Shown in pieces: positions 1 through 8,101 of a stretch of 45,135 nucleotides of DNA. The stretch is taken from positions 1 to 45,135 of the forward strand of contig CANHAH010000007.1 in NCBI GenBank assembly GCA_947458705.1, in the 5' to 3' direction. A program made the translations under genes and the position numbers. The notes beneath the pieces are model-generated. The model ran no database searches. It saw only the letters and a list, made by a program, of their open reading frames with translations, and had not been told where the DNA came from. Origin of the DNA: Opitutia bacterium. GTDB lineage: Bacteria > Verrucomicrobiota > Verrucomicrobiia > Opitutales > Opitutaceae. How positions within the stretch are numbered: position 1 is the first letter of the stretch; each line of letters opens with the position of its first letter.

Positions 1-210
1 ACCGCCGAGGGTTGCGCCCGCGATGCCGCCGATGATAGCCCCGCTCGCGGCGTTGCGGTGACCGCTGTTGTTGCCGATGATGGCGCCAGCTATTGCACCC
101 ACCATCGCACCGCCAACGGCTCCTTGTTGGGTGTTGGGTCCTACTCCGATACAGCCGCTAAGAAACATTGCGACACAAAGTAGGCTGAGGATTGGAATCG
201 AGGGTTTCAT
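1..210 (-). CDS. Glycine-zipper lipoprotein, 3' part beyond window edge
   Basis: I translated this by hand from the reverse strand because it is absent from the ORF track. It begins with ATG at 208-210 and runs off the left edge, giving 70 codons. The N-terminus is a basic, hydrophobic signal sequence ending in a lipobox (LSGC), so the mature protein should be a lipid-anchored envelope protein. After the cysteine comes a stretch dominated by Gly and Ala with the repeating GxxxG spacing of glycine-zipper proteins (GGAMVGAIAGAIIG, then GAIIGGIAGATLGG). Such segments occur in small outer-membrane lipoproteins and at the start of OmpA-like proteins. The C-terminus is not visible, so an OmpA or YMGG-type domain cannot be confirmed. 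It is the last gene of a minus-strand pair with the DUF3826-like gene, separated by the repeat at 316-368. Confidence 0.75.
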   Translation of the reverse strand, partial: MKPSIPILSLLCVAMFLSGCIGVGPNTQQGAVGGAMVGAIAGAIIGNNSGHRNAASGAIIGGIAGATLGG

Positions 211-315
211 GGCGGTTATTTAGACGGCGATATGCTGTGGGTAGTTCCATCGGTCTATCGGATTTTTTGAATATGTGGACTAGGCTGGGTTTACGGGAGT
301 TGGCGTGCGCGGGGA

Positions 316-368
316 TTTATCTCAGTAGACGGCGCGAAAACCCGGCCCTTTAGGGCCGGGAGGAGGTC
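316..368 (+). repeat. 53-bp repeat, copy 1: IS200/IS605 right-end / guide-RNA-scaffold-like
   Basis: This matches the reverse complement of 32458-32510 at 49 of 53 positions. On the plus strand it starts TTTATCTCAGTAGACGGCGC, continues GAAAA, then forms a hairpin with a perfect 8-bp stem (CCCGGCCC / GGGCCGGG) and a TTTA loop, followed by AGGAGGTC and, in this copy, AA. A subterminal hairpin followed by a short tail ending in TCAA is the arrangement of IS200/IS605 right ends, which also encode the 3' end of the TnpB guide RNA. That identity is inference from form. No tnpA or tnpB remains beside it. It starts 12 bp past the stop of the DUF3826-like gene and the reverse strand can act as a terminator. 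Confidence 0.7.
337..360 (-). terminator. Candidate intrinsic terminator of the DUF3826-like gene
   Basis: Read on the minus strand, the perfect 8-bp GC-rich stem with a TAAA loop is followed at once by TTTT, and it lies about 20 nt after the stop codon at 380. That is the form of a rho-independent terminator. The same bases are the hairpin of the dispersed repeat, so termination may be a borrowed role. The T-run is short. Confidence 0.5.
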
Positions 369-379
369 AAGGAGGCGCC

Positions 380-1084
380 TTAGCGCGGAGTGGCGGCCGC
401 CTTCGCAGCGGCGTCGGCAGACTTTTTGGCTTTGAGAGCGTCGGTGTAGGATTTGTAGAGCGCTCGCCAGTTGCGGCCGTTGCTGATGAGAAATTGTTCG
501 GACTTGGTTTTGTAGATTTCAAAAATCACGGAGATTTGGTTCATGTTTTTGAAGTCGATCGAGCGCTCGCGGGCTTCCTTGAGGTAGCCGAGTATCGTTG
601 TGGCTTCGGCCGCGGTGAGGTCGGGCACGATGGCTTGGTAGCCTTTCATCGTGAAGGCGACTTTACCAACCGTGTATTTGTCGAGAATGGCTTCAACCTG
701 GGCTTCGGTTAGCTCATAGCGTAGGCCGGTCATGAGATCGGCGTGATAAGATTTGGGCTGGGCAGAATTGGCGATGACTTGGCGGTCAAGTTCGCTGAGG
801 GCCAAGCCAGTGACCGGGTTGATGCCGGCGGGTACGCTTGAGGGCGGGTGGGTGTTGTGCCAGTCGCGGATGGCGCGCAGGTGGGTGCTGATCAGTGCGG
901 CTACGCGCGCGTTTTTACTGGGGTCGTTGAGAGCAAGTGATTCGGCCCAACTGGCGGCTTTTTTATCGGCTTCAAGATCGGATTTAGTACGGGCCTCTAC
1001 GATAGCGGGAAGGGGCGTGGTATTTTGGGCGGCGGCGCGTTGGATGAACGCTAAAAAGAAGAGTGCGGCGAGAATGATGCGCAT
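380..1084 (-). CDS. Secreted DUF3826-like protein
   Basis: The 234-aa product starts with a signal peptide (about residues 1-19, ending RAAAQ), so it is exported. The mature part is mostly helical and soluble. The segment from about residue 40 (KKAASWAESLALNDPSKNAR, then a HLRAIRDWHN stretch) resembles family DUF3826, a family of unknown function found in polysaccharide-degrading Bacteroidota and Verrucomicrobiota. The C-terminus is rich in Ala and Lys. The ATG at 1082-1084 gives the signal peptide directly, so I accept it. A hairpin with a short T-run follows the stop. No carbohydrate enzyme lies immediately beside it; the GH95 gene is 2.7 kb away on the same strand. The family match is from memory of its pattern and no function should be assumed. 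Confidence 0.7.
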   Translation of the reverse strand: MRIILAALFFLAFIQRAAAQNTTPLPAIVEARTKSDLEADKKAASWAESLALNDPSKNARVAALISTHLRAIRDWHNTHPPSSVPAGINPVTGLALSELDRQVIANSAQPKSYHADLMTGLRYELTEAQVEAILDKYTVGKVAFTMKGYQAIVPDLTAAEATTILGYLKEARERSIDFKNMNQISVIFEIYKTKSEQFLISNGRNWRALYKSYTDALKAKKSADAAAKAAATPR

Positions 1085-1125
1085 GAGATGTTTAGGGTGA
1101 TGGCAGAAAGACGAGCGACGCGGCG

Positions 1126-1138
1126 TAAAGGACCTTTA
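1126..1138. promoter_or_regulatory. 13-bp palindrome between divergent genes
   Basis: TAAAGG-A-CCTTTA is a perfect odd-centred palindrome in the 141-bp gap between the divergent DUF3826-like gene (start 1084) and the gene at 1226. It could be an operator for either gene. I could not place a convincing -35/-10 pair around it, and a 6-bp arm can occur by chance. Confidence 0.25.
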
Positions 1139-1225
1139 GCGAGAATGATTTATTGCACTTGGGCTGAGTTTTAGGTTAGCGCGAAATGGGATAGATTTTA
1201 GGCTGAATGCTGACTTACTAGGGAT

Positions 1226-2011
1226 ATGACATGCGCTAAGCGTTTTTTTCTTTTTGGGGCTGGAGCTGTGATTTTAGTCATGAGCGCATGGATGGGCTCG
1301 GGACTGGTGGCGCAACAAAACACCGGTGAGCTTGATGTGAGTGTGCGCACCCAAGTCGATCCTGATGCCATATTTGAAAAGAAAATTAAAGGCCAGCCAC
1401 CCGTGCCGCGGCCACGACTCTACGCAATCCTGCAGGTGCAGTTGCGTCCCAATCAGGAGCAACTGGTGAAGCCGGTTGACGCTGAGATGATCGCTCGTGA
1501 GGTAGCGCACCAACTGGATTTACAAGGATTTCAGCGGGTGCAGCCGAAGCAAAAGCCGCAGATTGTGATCACCGCCGAGTATGGGCGAGGAATGTTGCCG
1601 AATCCTTATTTGGGAGGCGCCTCAATGATTCACGACATTCAGGGCGATGCGCCAAGCGTCACGCTCGGCGTCGATGCGCTGAAGCAAATCATGCGAGAAA
1701 AAACCGCGTTCGTGGAGCAGAAGATCCAGAAAGCTTCCTACGAAAAACTCTTTATAGAGGTTAAGGCTTGGAAATATCCCTCGAGCCCTCAGGAGAAACC
1801 GCGTGTCATGTGGGTCGCGATGATGAACGTCGACGATCCCGACCATCGCGATCTCAACGCGGTTTTCAAAGACATGCTCGCGGCTGGGGCGCAGTATTTT
1901 GACAAGTCAATGGATGAGCCCGAGGTGAGCGTCTTTAAGCAACTGCCCGAGGGTACGGTTAAGGTCGGCACGCCTACGGTTATCGAGCCCACGAAGCCGG
2001 CGACAAATTAG
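1226..2011 (+). CDS. Exported protein of unknown function
   Basis: I do not recognise this 261-aa protein. It opens with a positively charged start and a hydrophobic segment (about residues 6-27) followed by small residues and Gln-Gln, consistent with a cleaved signal peptide. The mature part has a region with RLYAILQVQLRP and later VAHQLDLQGFQRV near residues 60-105, a weak hint of the DUF4136-type lipoprotein pattern, but no lipobox cysteine is present. The C-terminus from about residue 235 is Pro- and Thr-rich. The ATG at 1226 has only a close AGGG upstream; there is no better in-frame start that keeps the signal peptide. It stands alone between a divergent gene and engB. Confidence 0.6.
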   Translation: MTCAKRFFLFGAGAVILVMSAWMGSGLVAQQNTGELDVSVRTQVDPDAIFEKKIKGQPPVPRPRLYAILQVQLRPNQEQLVKPVDAEMIAREVAHQLDLQGFQRVQPKQKPQIVITAEYGRGMLPNPYLGGASMIHDIQGDAPSVTLGVDALKQIMREKTAFVEQKIQKASYEKLFIEVKAWKYPSSPQEKPRVMWVAMMNVDDPDHRDLNAVFKDMLAAGAQYFDKSMDEPEVSVFKQLPEGTVKVGTPTVIEPTKPATN

Positions 2012-2155
2012 GTTATTTCTCAGCGGCGGACTTGACACTGATTTACTAGGAGTAGGACGGCGTGAGGCTACCGACATGAAAAGAATGCAGTCGTGACCGG
2101 CGGTTAATTCGCTAAGAGTGTTGGTTTGCGCAGCCCTCAGGCCCGCTTTGTACTC

Positions 2156-2755
2156 ATGAAAATCAAATCCGCTGTATTCGAAGTCAGTAAGCCCGACCTA
2201 AAGTCGTGTCCCAATTGGAACCGACCGGAGTTTGCCTTCATCGGTCGCTCCAACGTCGGCAAATCTTCGCTGATCAACTTGCTAGCGGAGAAACGCGAGC
2301 TGGCGATGGTCTCTGATACGCCGGGTAAGACGAAGTTGATCAATTTTTTTATCATGAACGGTTCATGGTGTCTTGTGGATTTGCCTGGTTACGGCTATGC
2401 TAACGTCTCCAAACAAGCCCGTTTCGGTTTCAATGAAGCCGTTGCGGATTATCTCGAGCAGCGAGAAAATTTGCGCTGTGTATTTGTGCTCGTCGACTCG
2501 CGTTTACCGCCGCAAGAAATTGACGTTGAGTTCCTGCGCTGGCTCGGAAGTTGCCGCACTCCGTGCACGCTTGTTTTCACTAAAGCGGACAAACAATCCG
2601 CAACGCAGACGGCGGCTAATGTGAAAGTCTTCATGGCAAAACTCACTGCCTGGCGTGAAGAGCCGCCAGCGTTTATTGTAAGCTCCTCGAAAACTAAAAG
2701 CGGTCGGATGGAGATTTTAAAGGCGATCGAGTCTTATCTCACGTCACAGGGTTGA
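2156..2755 (+). CDS. engB: Ribosome biogenesis GTPase EngB (YihA/YsxC)
   Basis: This 199-aa TRAFAC-class GTPase carries every nucleotide motif: G1 GRSNVGKSS at residues 30-38, the G2 threonine in SDTPGKT at 53-59, G3 DLPGYG at 75-80, G4 TKAD at 142-145 and G5 SSSK near residue 180. EngB assists late assembly of the large ribosomal subunit and is usually essential. The ORF track begins at a TTG at 2126, but the family normally starts with a short MKIKSA-type N-terminus, and ATG at 2156 gives exactly that, so I moved the start. Length matches the family (about 195-210 aa). It appears monocistronic, followed by the rhomboid-like gene after 134 bp. Confidence 0.95.
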   Translation: MKIKSAVFEVSKPDLKSCPNWNRPEFAFIGRSNVGKSSLINLLAEKRELAMVSDTPGKTKLINFFIMNGSWCLVDLPGYGYANVSKQARFGFNEAVADYLEQRENLRCVFVLVDSRLPPQEIDVEFLRWLGSCRTPCTLVFTKADKQSATQTAANVKVFMAKLTAWREEPPAFIVSSSKTKSGRMEILKAIESYLTSQG

Positions 2756-2889
2756 ACGCGCCGTCGTCGCTCCGTAAAGACCAAGGAGTTGTTTCAAGGC
2801 GTTACTGCGATCCTCCAAGATCGCTCTAATTAAGGTCGCTCGTGGCTTGCCGAGAGCGGTAGGGGTGAACACGTTTTTGTTTCTCGGCC

Positions 2890-3756
2890 ATGTTTAATCC
2901 CTACGAATCCCGCGACGATCATCAGCCCATGACTTGGGTGCGCGGTTATCCTGTGTTTGCGGCGCACTTAATAGTAGCGGTTTTTGTCGCGTCCATGTTG
3001 GTGACGACACTTTTAAATGCCTTGGGCCTTACGGCGCTCTTGGGTTGGTTGCCGTTTAACAGCGTCGCAGTGTTGCAAGGGGAGGTTTGGCGTATCGTCA
3101 CGTATGGCTTGGTGAATCCGCCTAGTCTGAGCTTCGTGGTCGATATGTTTATGATCGTATGGTTCGGCCGCGAAGTGGAGCGTGTGTTTGGGCGTCGCTC
3201 GTTTCTGAGTCTTTACGCCGGGGTTTACTTGGTGACACCGCTCATTTTTACGGCGGTTGGTACGTGGTTGCCCGCGTCGTGGTCGGGTGGTGCAGGCGCT
3301 CTCGCCTTGTTTGTGGCGTTTGCGGCGATTTATCCAGAAATACCGACATTTTTTAATCTTAAAGCGGGGTGGGTGGCGGCGATTCTCGTCGGACTTTATT
3401 CGCTTATGGCAATCGGGGCGCGCGATTGGTCGCACTTAATTATGCTCTGGGCTACGATGGGCTGGGCGCTCGCGTTTGTACGCTGGAAACAAGGGCGACT
3501 GAATTTGCCTGCGATCCGTTGGCCGAAAATATCACTTGGTCGAAAAACCCCCCAGTTGCGCGTGGTGCCTGATCTGGTGCGCAAAGGGGAATCCAAGCCC
3601 GACGAGCCCGTGCGCCCGCGCGTGCTTGATCAGGCGGCCACAAGCGAAGTGGACGCACTCCTCGATAAAATCGCTCAGTCTGGCATCGGTAGTCTGACAG
3701 AAAAAGAGCGCGCGCGTCTCGAATCAGCACGCGCGGAGTTGCTCAAAAAGCGCTGA
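2890..3756 (+). CDS. Rhomboid-like membrane protein, predicted pseudoprotease
   Basis: The 288-aa protein has about six transmembrane helices in residues 20-197 in the rhomboid order, including the GEVWRIVTYGL entry to TM2, a FGREVERVFG stretch after it and DWSHLIMLW in the last helix. In active rhomboids TM4 carries GxSG; here the equivalent is GGAG (133-136), with Ala135 where the nucleophilic serine should be. The TM2 His and Asn that help form the oxyanion hole appear replaced by Ser81 and Asp85, while the TM6 histidine (His182) is kept. A cytoplasmic tail follows, ending in a helical segment (about 253-288, DALLDKIAQSGIGSLTEKER) typical of bacterial rhomboid tails. I infer a non-proteolytic iRhom/derlin-like role. 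Its stop codon directly abuts the convergent GH95 stop. Confidence 0.85.
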   Translation: MFNPYESRDDHQPMTWVRGYPVFAAHLIVAVFVASMLVTTLLNALGLTALLGWLPFNSVAVLQGEVWRIVTYGLVNPPSLSFVVDMFMIVWFGREVERVFGRRSFLSLYAGVYLVTPLIFTAVGTWLPASWSGGAGALALFVAFAAIYPEIPTFFNLKAGWVAAILVGLYSLMAIGARDWSHLIMLWATMGWALAFVRWKQGRLNLPAIRWPKISLGRKTPQLRVVPDLVRKGESKPDEPVRPRVLDQAATSEVDALLDKIAQSGIGSLTEKERARLESARAELLKKR

Positions 3757-6372
3757 TCAAGGTACGGGTGTGAGAGTGTAGGTCGCCCCGGTGGTGGTCG
3801 GAAAATCGACGGTTACGGTCGGACGCAGTGTGAGCACGGGTAACGCTGTCGGATCGGAGATCTCTGGTGGGTCGACGCTTACCGTGGCAAAAAACGTATT
3901 TGGATTCACGCCGCGGGCAGGTGCGGTTCGTGCTTGGGTGACGTTGATCGGCGTTGCAGTGCGGAGGCGCAGATTACCACCCAGGGTGGAGCGAATCACA
4001 GCACGGGTGAGTTTGCCCTCGCTCCAGGCGAGGTCGACTTCGAAGCCGCCTCGGGCTTTGATGCCAGTGACCGCCCCGCTCGGCCAGGCCGACGGGAGCG
4101 CGGGCAGGAGCTGGAGCACGCCGGCGTGGCTTTGCACCAGAAGTTCGGAGATACCGGCGGTGAAGCCAAAGTTCCCGTCGATCTGGAACGGTGAGTGCGC
4201 ATCGAAGAGGTTGCGATATAAGCCACCGCCTTTCATCGAAGTCTCGGAGGTCCCTACGAGATTGAAGAGATTTTTGATGATGACATAGGCGTGATCGCCG
4301 TCGAGTTGGCGGGCCCACATGTTGATCTTCCAGCCCATGGACCAGCCAGTGGCTTCGTCGCCGCGTAGCTCAAGGGAGCGGGCGACGGCGCGGAAGAGTT
4401 CCGGGGTGGTGTCGGGGTTGATCTGGTTACCGGGGTGGAAGCCGTAGAGGTGCGAGAGGTGTCGATGTTTAGGGTCGGTTTCTTTATAGTCGGTGCGCCA
4501 TTCTTGGAGCTGTCCGCGGGCGCCGATACGGTAGGGGGCGAGACGTTTGAGTTTGTCGCGCAGTTCTGTGACAAGGGCGGGGTCACGGCCGAGGAGTTCG
4601 GCGGCGGCGATGGTGCGCGTGAAGAGCTCTCTAATTATAGCGAGATCCATCGTGGCGCCCTGGGTTATGGCGGCTGATTTACCGTCGGGAGCGATGAAAG
4701 TGTTTTCTGGCGAGGTGCTGACGGGGGTGACGAGGCGGCCGTGCTCGTCGGAGACGAGCCAATCGGCGTTGAACTCGGCTGCGCCCTTGAGCAGCGGGTA
4801 GGCTTCGTCGGAGAGAAATTTTAGATCGCCGGTGAAGAGCCAGTGTTCCCAGTGGTGGGAGGTTAGCCAGCCGGCGGCCATATTCCAAAAGGCGGAGGTG
4901 GCGCGGCCGTCGACGGGGAAACTGTCGCGCCAGAGGGAGGTGTTGTGGTGTGCGACCCAGCCTCGCCGGTGATACATATCTCGGGCTGTAAGGGCGCCGT
5001 TAGCGGCGGTTTCGCGGGTAAGGCGGAAAAGAGGTTCGTGCAGTTCGGAGAGATTGGTGGTCTCAGCGGCCCAGTAGTTCATTTCGGCGTTAATATTGAC
5101 TGTGTAGCTAGACGCCCAAGGCGGGATCACGAGCTCGTTCCACTTGCCCTGGAGGTTAAGGGCTTGGGTGCCGGCGCGGGAGCCGGCGATCATGAGGTAG
5201 CGGCCGTATTGAAAAAGAAGCGCGGCAAGGGCCGGGTCGCCGCTGACGCGGAAGGCGGGGATACGGGCGTCGGTGGAGAGTAGGTCCTTCGAGGGGTCAC
5301 CGTCGAGGCGAAGCGAGACGCGGTTGAAAAGCGCTCTGTAGTCGGTGAGGTGACGTTCACGGAGGGTCGCGTAGGTCTGCGCGGCGGCTTCGCGGAGGTC
5401 GTGCTTGGTACGCAGGGACGGGTCGAGGCCATCGCGGCTTGGACTTTTATCGGGGCCGTTGAAACTGCTGGCGGCGGTGACCAAGAGCGTTGCCTCGGTC
5501 GCGCCCTCGACGTGGAAGGTTTCGCCTTCAGAGCTTACTTTGCCGTCGGTACGAATTGTGAGTCGCGCTTCAAAGAACGTGCCTTTGCCGCCGATGTCGG
5601 CGCCGTAGAGGACTTGGGCTGCGTAAGGGCGGCGGGTGCCGTCGGGGTTGTAGAGCTCGGGATATTTACGTTGGTCGCCCCATTGTTCGATCGTCTTGAG
5701 TTCGCGGCGGCTGACGTAGCCGGGGACCTGACCTCGGAAAACAAGTTCTTCGCCGTCAGTGGTAGCTTTTGCGGTGGGATGAACGGATGAAAAAGAAGTT
5801 TTGAACGTGAGAGTGCCGGGTCGGTCTGTACGAAGGCGGAGCGCGATGACTTGGTCAGGCGCGCTGGCGAGGTATTCACGCGTGAACGTCGCGCCGTCGC
5901 GCCGAAAGCTCACGCCGGCGGTAGCAGTGGTGAGATCAAGCCAGCGGCGATAATCAGTCGTGGCGCCTTGGCCGGAGAAATCGAGCCATAGATCTCCGAG
6001 TGGTTGGTAGCACTGTTGATTGCGGCCTAGCCAGTTCTTGGTGACGTAGGTATCGGCCTCGGCATTTTTGCCCGCTTTAATGAGTGCGGTGACGTGATCT
6101 AAATCTTTGGTGATATCGAGCGAGCGAAGATCAGCTGGTGGTTCGCCAGAGGTGAGCGTGTCCTCGTTGAGTTGGAGGTGTTCGCGGAGAGGACCGCCGT
6201 ATACCATGGCAGCGAGGCGGCCGTTGCCGATTGGGAGTGCATCGGTCCATTTCTCGGATGGTTGATCGTACCAAAGTGTGAGTGGGTCGCCTGGCGCGGC
6301 GTAACCGATCTGTGTTATTGCCGCTAAAAAGAGCAGAAACGTGGCAGTTGGGAGGCGGCTAGGTTCGGCCAT
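3757..6372 (-). CDS. GH95 alpha-L-fucosidase/galactosidase family enzyme, secreted
   Basis: An 871-aa glycoside hydrolase with a signal peptide (about residues 1-25). The N-terminal beta-sandwich domain begins [20 protein letters not shown], a GH95 signature, and covers roughly residues 30-300. The (alpha/alpha)6 catalytic barrel follows from about 380 to 770, then a C-terminal beta domain. By alignment to the Bifidobacterium enzyme AfcA, the catalytic set appears complete: Asn426 and Asn428 in NINAEMNYW, Glu556 in STSPENTF, and Asp732 in DGNFGF. GH95 enzymes invert at alpha-1,2-L-fucosyl linkages; some members prefer alpha-L-galactose, which I cannot distinguish here. It probably acts in the periplasm or outside on plant or algal glycans. 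It is convergent with and directly adjacent to the rhomboid-like gene and has no other carbohydrate genes beside it. Confidence 0.9.
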   Translation of the reverse strand: MAEPSRLPTATFLLFLAAITQIGYAAPGDPLTLWYDQPSEKWTDALPIGNGRLAAMVYGGPLREHLQLNEDTLTSGEPPADLRSLDITKDLDHVTALIKAGKNAEADTYVTKNWLGRNQQCYQPLGDLWLDFSGQGATTDYRRWLDLTTATAGVSFRRDGATFTREYLASAPDQVIALRLRTDRPGTLTFKTSFSSVHPTAKATTDGEELVFRGQVPGYVSRRELKTIEQWGDQRKYPELYNPDGTRRPYAAQVLYGADIGGKGTFFEARLTIRTDGKVSSEGETFHVEGATEATLLVTAASSFNGPDKSPSRDGLDPSLRTKHDLREAAAQTYATLRERHLTDYRALFNRVSLRLDGDPSKDLLSTDARIPAFRVSGDPALAALLFQYGRYLMIAGSRAGTQALNLQGKWNELVIPPWASSYTVNINAEMNYWAAETTNLSELHEPLFRLTRETAANGALTARDMYHRRGWVAHHNTSLWRDSFPVDGRATSAFWNMAAGWLTSHHWEHWLFTGDLKFLSDEAYPLLKGAAEFNADWLVSDEHGRLVTPVSTSPENTFIAPDGKSAAITQGATMDLAIIRELFTRTIAAAELLGRDPALVTELRDKLKRLAPYRIGARGQLQEWRTDYKETDPKHRHLSHLYGFHPGNQINPDTTPELFRAVARSLELRGDEATGWSMGWKINMWARQLDGDHAYVIIKNLFNLVGTSETSMKGGGLYRNLFDAHSPFQIDGNFGFTAGISELLVQSHAGVLQLLPALPSAWPSGAVTGIKARGGFEVDLAWSEGKLTRAVIRSTLGGNLRLRTATPINVTQARTAPARGVNPNTFFATVSVDPPEISDPTALPVLTLRPTVTVDFPTTTGATYTLTPVP

Positions 6373-6663
6373 AAAAAAGGGGACGTCTTGAGTATGCGAA
6401 GAATGAGGTGCGAGAAACGCGAAAAGTGTATTGCGACGAAAAATAAGGTATCGGTGTATCGAGGCTAAGAGCGAGTTTTACGGTGCTTATCGATGATTTT
6501 TTCAACCAGATGTTCACGAAGATTTCTGGTGGGCGGATGTTTTCACGCGTCGATCAAACAATGCCTAATACAGTAAAGTACTCGACTGGACTTAGAGCAG
6601 GACTTTTGCGGTGTGTTGGATCATGCTCCGTAGACAGCTATAACCGCGGGCGGAATGGCCTGC
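6373..6663. other. Intergenic region, 291 bp, no gene supported
   Basis: This lies between the esterase stop (6664) and the GH95 start (6372), both on the minus strand, so it must hold the GH95 promoter unless the two are co-transcribed. I found no convincing -35/-10 pair, terminator hairpin or conserved ORF. The 63-codon plus-strand ORF here (6483-6674) has no recognisable features and overlaps the esterase end. Confidence 0.5.
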
Positions 6664-7353
6664 TCAACGAGTGATCAAAAGATTAATACCGCGCCAAAGT
6701 GTATCCGCGATTAGAGCGTGACCGGCGGGGTTGGGGTGGATCGCGTCGGATTGGTTTAAATCAGGTCGCCCCCCGACGCCTTCGAGAAGAAACGGAATGA
6801 GAGTGAGATTATTTTTGGTGGCGAGCGTTGGATACATTGTGGCAAAGGCGCGCGCGTAATTTTCCCCCATGCTTGGGGGCATCATCATGCCAGCGAGGAC
6901 GATTTTTGCCTCAGGATAGCGCGCACGCACTCGGTCGATGATCGTCTGAAGATTTTTTTGAGTAACAGCGGGATCCAGGCCGCGGAGCCCGTCGTTGCCA
7001 CCGAGCGCTAGAATGAAAATATCGACTGGCTGGCGTAAAATCCAGTCGATGCGCCGTGCCCCGCCAGCGGTGGTTTCACCACTCAGACCGGCGTTGACGA
7101 CACGCCAACGCGGGACCGAATCGGTAGTCGCGAGGGCTTGATTTAATTTTTGCTGAAGCAGTGCGGGGTAAGATTCGACGGACGCGTTTTCCAGACCATA
7201 GCCTGCCGTAATGCTGTCACCAAAGCAGATCACGTTGCGTGCGTCGGATTCGGCGGCATGGATTGGGCTGAAAATTTGCCCCGCTAACGACATTAGAAAA
7301 ACCAACAACAAGCCGAATTTACGCGAGCCGAGAACCCAGAGAAACGGAGTCAT
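6664..7353 (-). CDS. TesA-like GDSL/SGNH esterase (arylesterase/lysophospholipase)
   Basis: The product is an SGNH hydrolase of about 229 aa. After a long N-terminal signal segment (about residues 12-34, ending SPIHAAES) come the family blocks: ICFGDSITAGYG with Ser47 as nucleophile, the block II glycine in AGLSGETTAGG, GGNDGL (block III Asn), and DAIHPNPAGH near the C-terminus carrying the Asp and His of the triad. TesA-type enzymes hydrolyse acyl esters and thioesters in the periplasm. The track starts at a GTG at 7389, but ATG at 7351-7353 puts the signal peptide nearer the start and leaves a 43-bp divergent promoter region, so I prefer it. The divergent neighbours are the YbbA- and YbbP-like transporter genes, the same arrangement as tesA-ybbA-ybbP in E. 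coli. Confidence 0.88.
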   Translation of the reverse strand: MTPFLWVLGSRKFGLLLVFLMSLAGQIFSPIHAAESDARNVICFGDSITAGYGLENASVESYPALLQQKLNQALATTDSVPRWRVVNAGLSGETTAGGARRIDWILRQPVDIFILALGGNDGLRGLDPAVTQKNLQTIIDRVRARYPEAKIVLAGMMMPPSMGENYARAFATMYPTLATKNNLTLIPFLLEGVGGRPDLNQSDAIHPNPAGHALIADTLWRGINLLITR

Positions 7354-7396
7354 TTCTGGCTTTCGGGTGCTGAGTGTGTTTCGTGGCACTATAACG

Positions 7397-8101
7397 ATGA
7401 TGACTAATGCATGTATATTGAAAGTCGAGCGACTGACTAAAAATTATGGAACCGCTGCGGGGCCACTCACGGTTTTGCGTGAGGTCAGCTTCGACCTCGA
7501 GGCTGGAGCCAGTCTTGCGATCGTGGGGCCAAGCGGCAGCGGCAAGACGACCTTGCTCGGATTGTGTGCGGGCCTCGATCGCGCGTCGGGTGGAACGGTC
7601 ACGCTCGCTGGCCGCGAACTTGGAGCACTCAATGAAGATGGTCGTGCGCTTGTGCGCAACGCGCACGTGGGGTTTGTGTTTCAAAATTTCCAACTAATCC
7701 CGACGCTCACGGCACTAGAAAACGTGCTCGTGCCGCTTGAGCTGCGAGGTGAAGGCGGCGCCGCGGTTGAGGCGGAAGCAGCGTCGTTGCTTGGACGCGT
7801 TGGACTAGCTGCGCGTTGTGATCATTATCCCGTGCAGCTCTCCGGCGGCGAACAACAGCGCGTGGCTCTGGCGCGGGCGTTCATGAATCGCCCCAAAATT
7901 TTATTCTGCGACGAACCGACCGGCAATCTCGATGGCGATACTGCAGCTGCAATGGTGGAATTAATCTTTGGCCTTAACCGCGAAAAAGGCACGACACTTG
8001 TGCTCGTGACGCACGACCTCGAACTCGCGAAAAAATGTGGGCGTATCCTGCGCCTGCGCAGCGGAGCGGTGGTGTCGGATGAAAACCTATCGGCATCATG
8101 A
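7397..8101 (+). CDS. ABC transporter ATPase, YbbA/LolD type
   Basis: This 234-aa nucleotide-binding protein shows Walker A GPSGSGKTT at about residues 44-52, the Q-loop in FVFQNFQLIP, the signature LSGGEQQRVALARA, Walker [13 protein letters not shown] and the H-loop VTHD. These are typical of the LolD/MacB class of ATPases that act as mechanotransmission devices rather than classical importers. The track extends the frame back to 7211 across the divergent tesA-like gene; ATG at 7397 (or 7400) is the first start outside that gene and matches the usual length. Its stop overlaps the permease start by 4 bp (ATGA), implying translational coupling. By position and partner it corresponds to E. coli YbbA. 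Confidence 0.9.
   Translation: MMTNACILKVERLTKNYGTAAGPLTVLREVSFDLEAGASLAIVGPSGSGKTTLLGLCAGLDRASGGTVTLAGRELGALNEDGRALVRNAHVGFVFQNFQLIPTLTALENVLVPLELRGEGGAAVEAEAASLLGRVGLAARCDHYPVQLSGGEQQRVALARAFMNRPKILFCDEPTGNLDGDTAAAMVELIFGLNREKGTTLVLVTHDLELAKKCGRILRLRSGAVVSDENLSAS

Noticed and set aside
6483-6674. 63-codon plus-strand ORF between the esterase and GH95 genes
   Set aside because: It overlaps the end of the esterase, has no recognisable motif, signal or ribosome-binding site, and the length is expected by chance in this composition.
7211-7396. N-terminal extension of the YbbA-like ATPase in the ORF track
   Set aside because: It runs antisense through the TesA-like gene and does not resemble the ABC family; ATG at 7397 gives the usual start.
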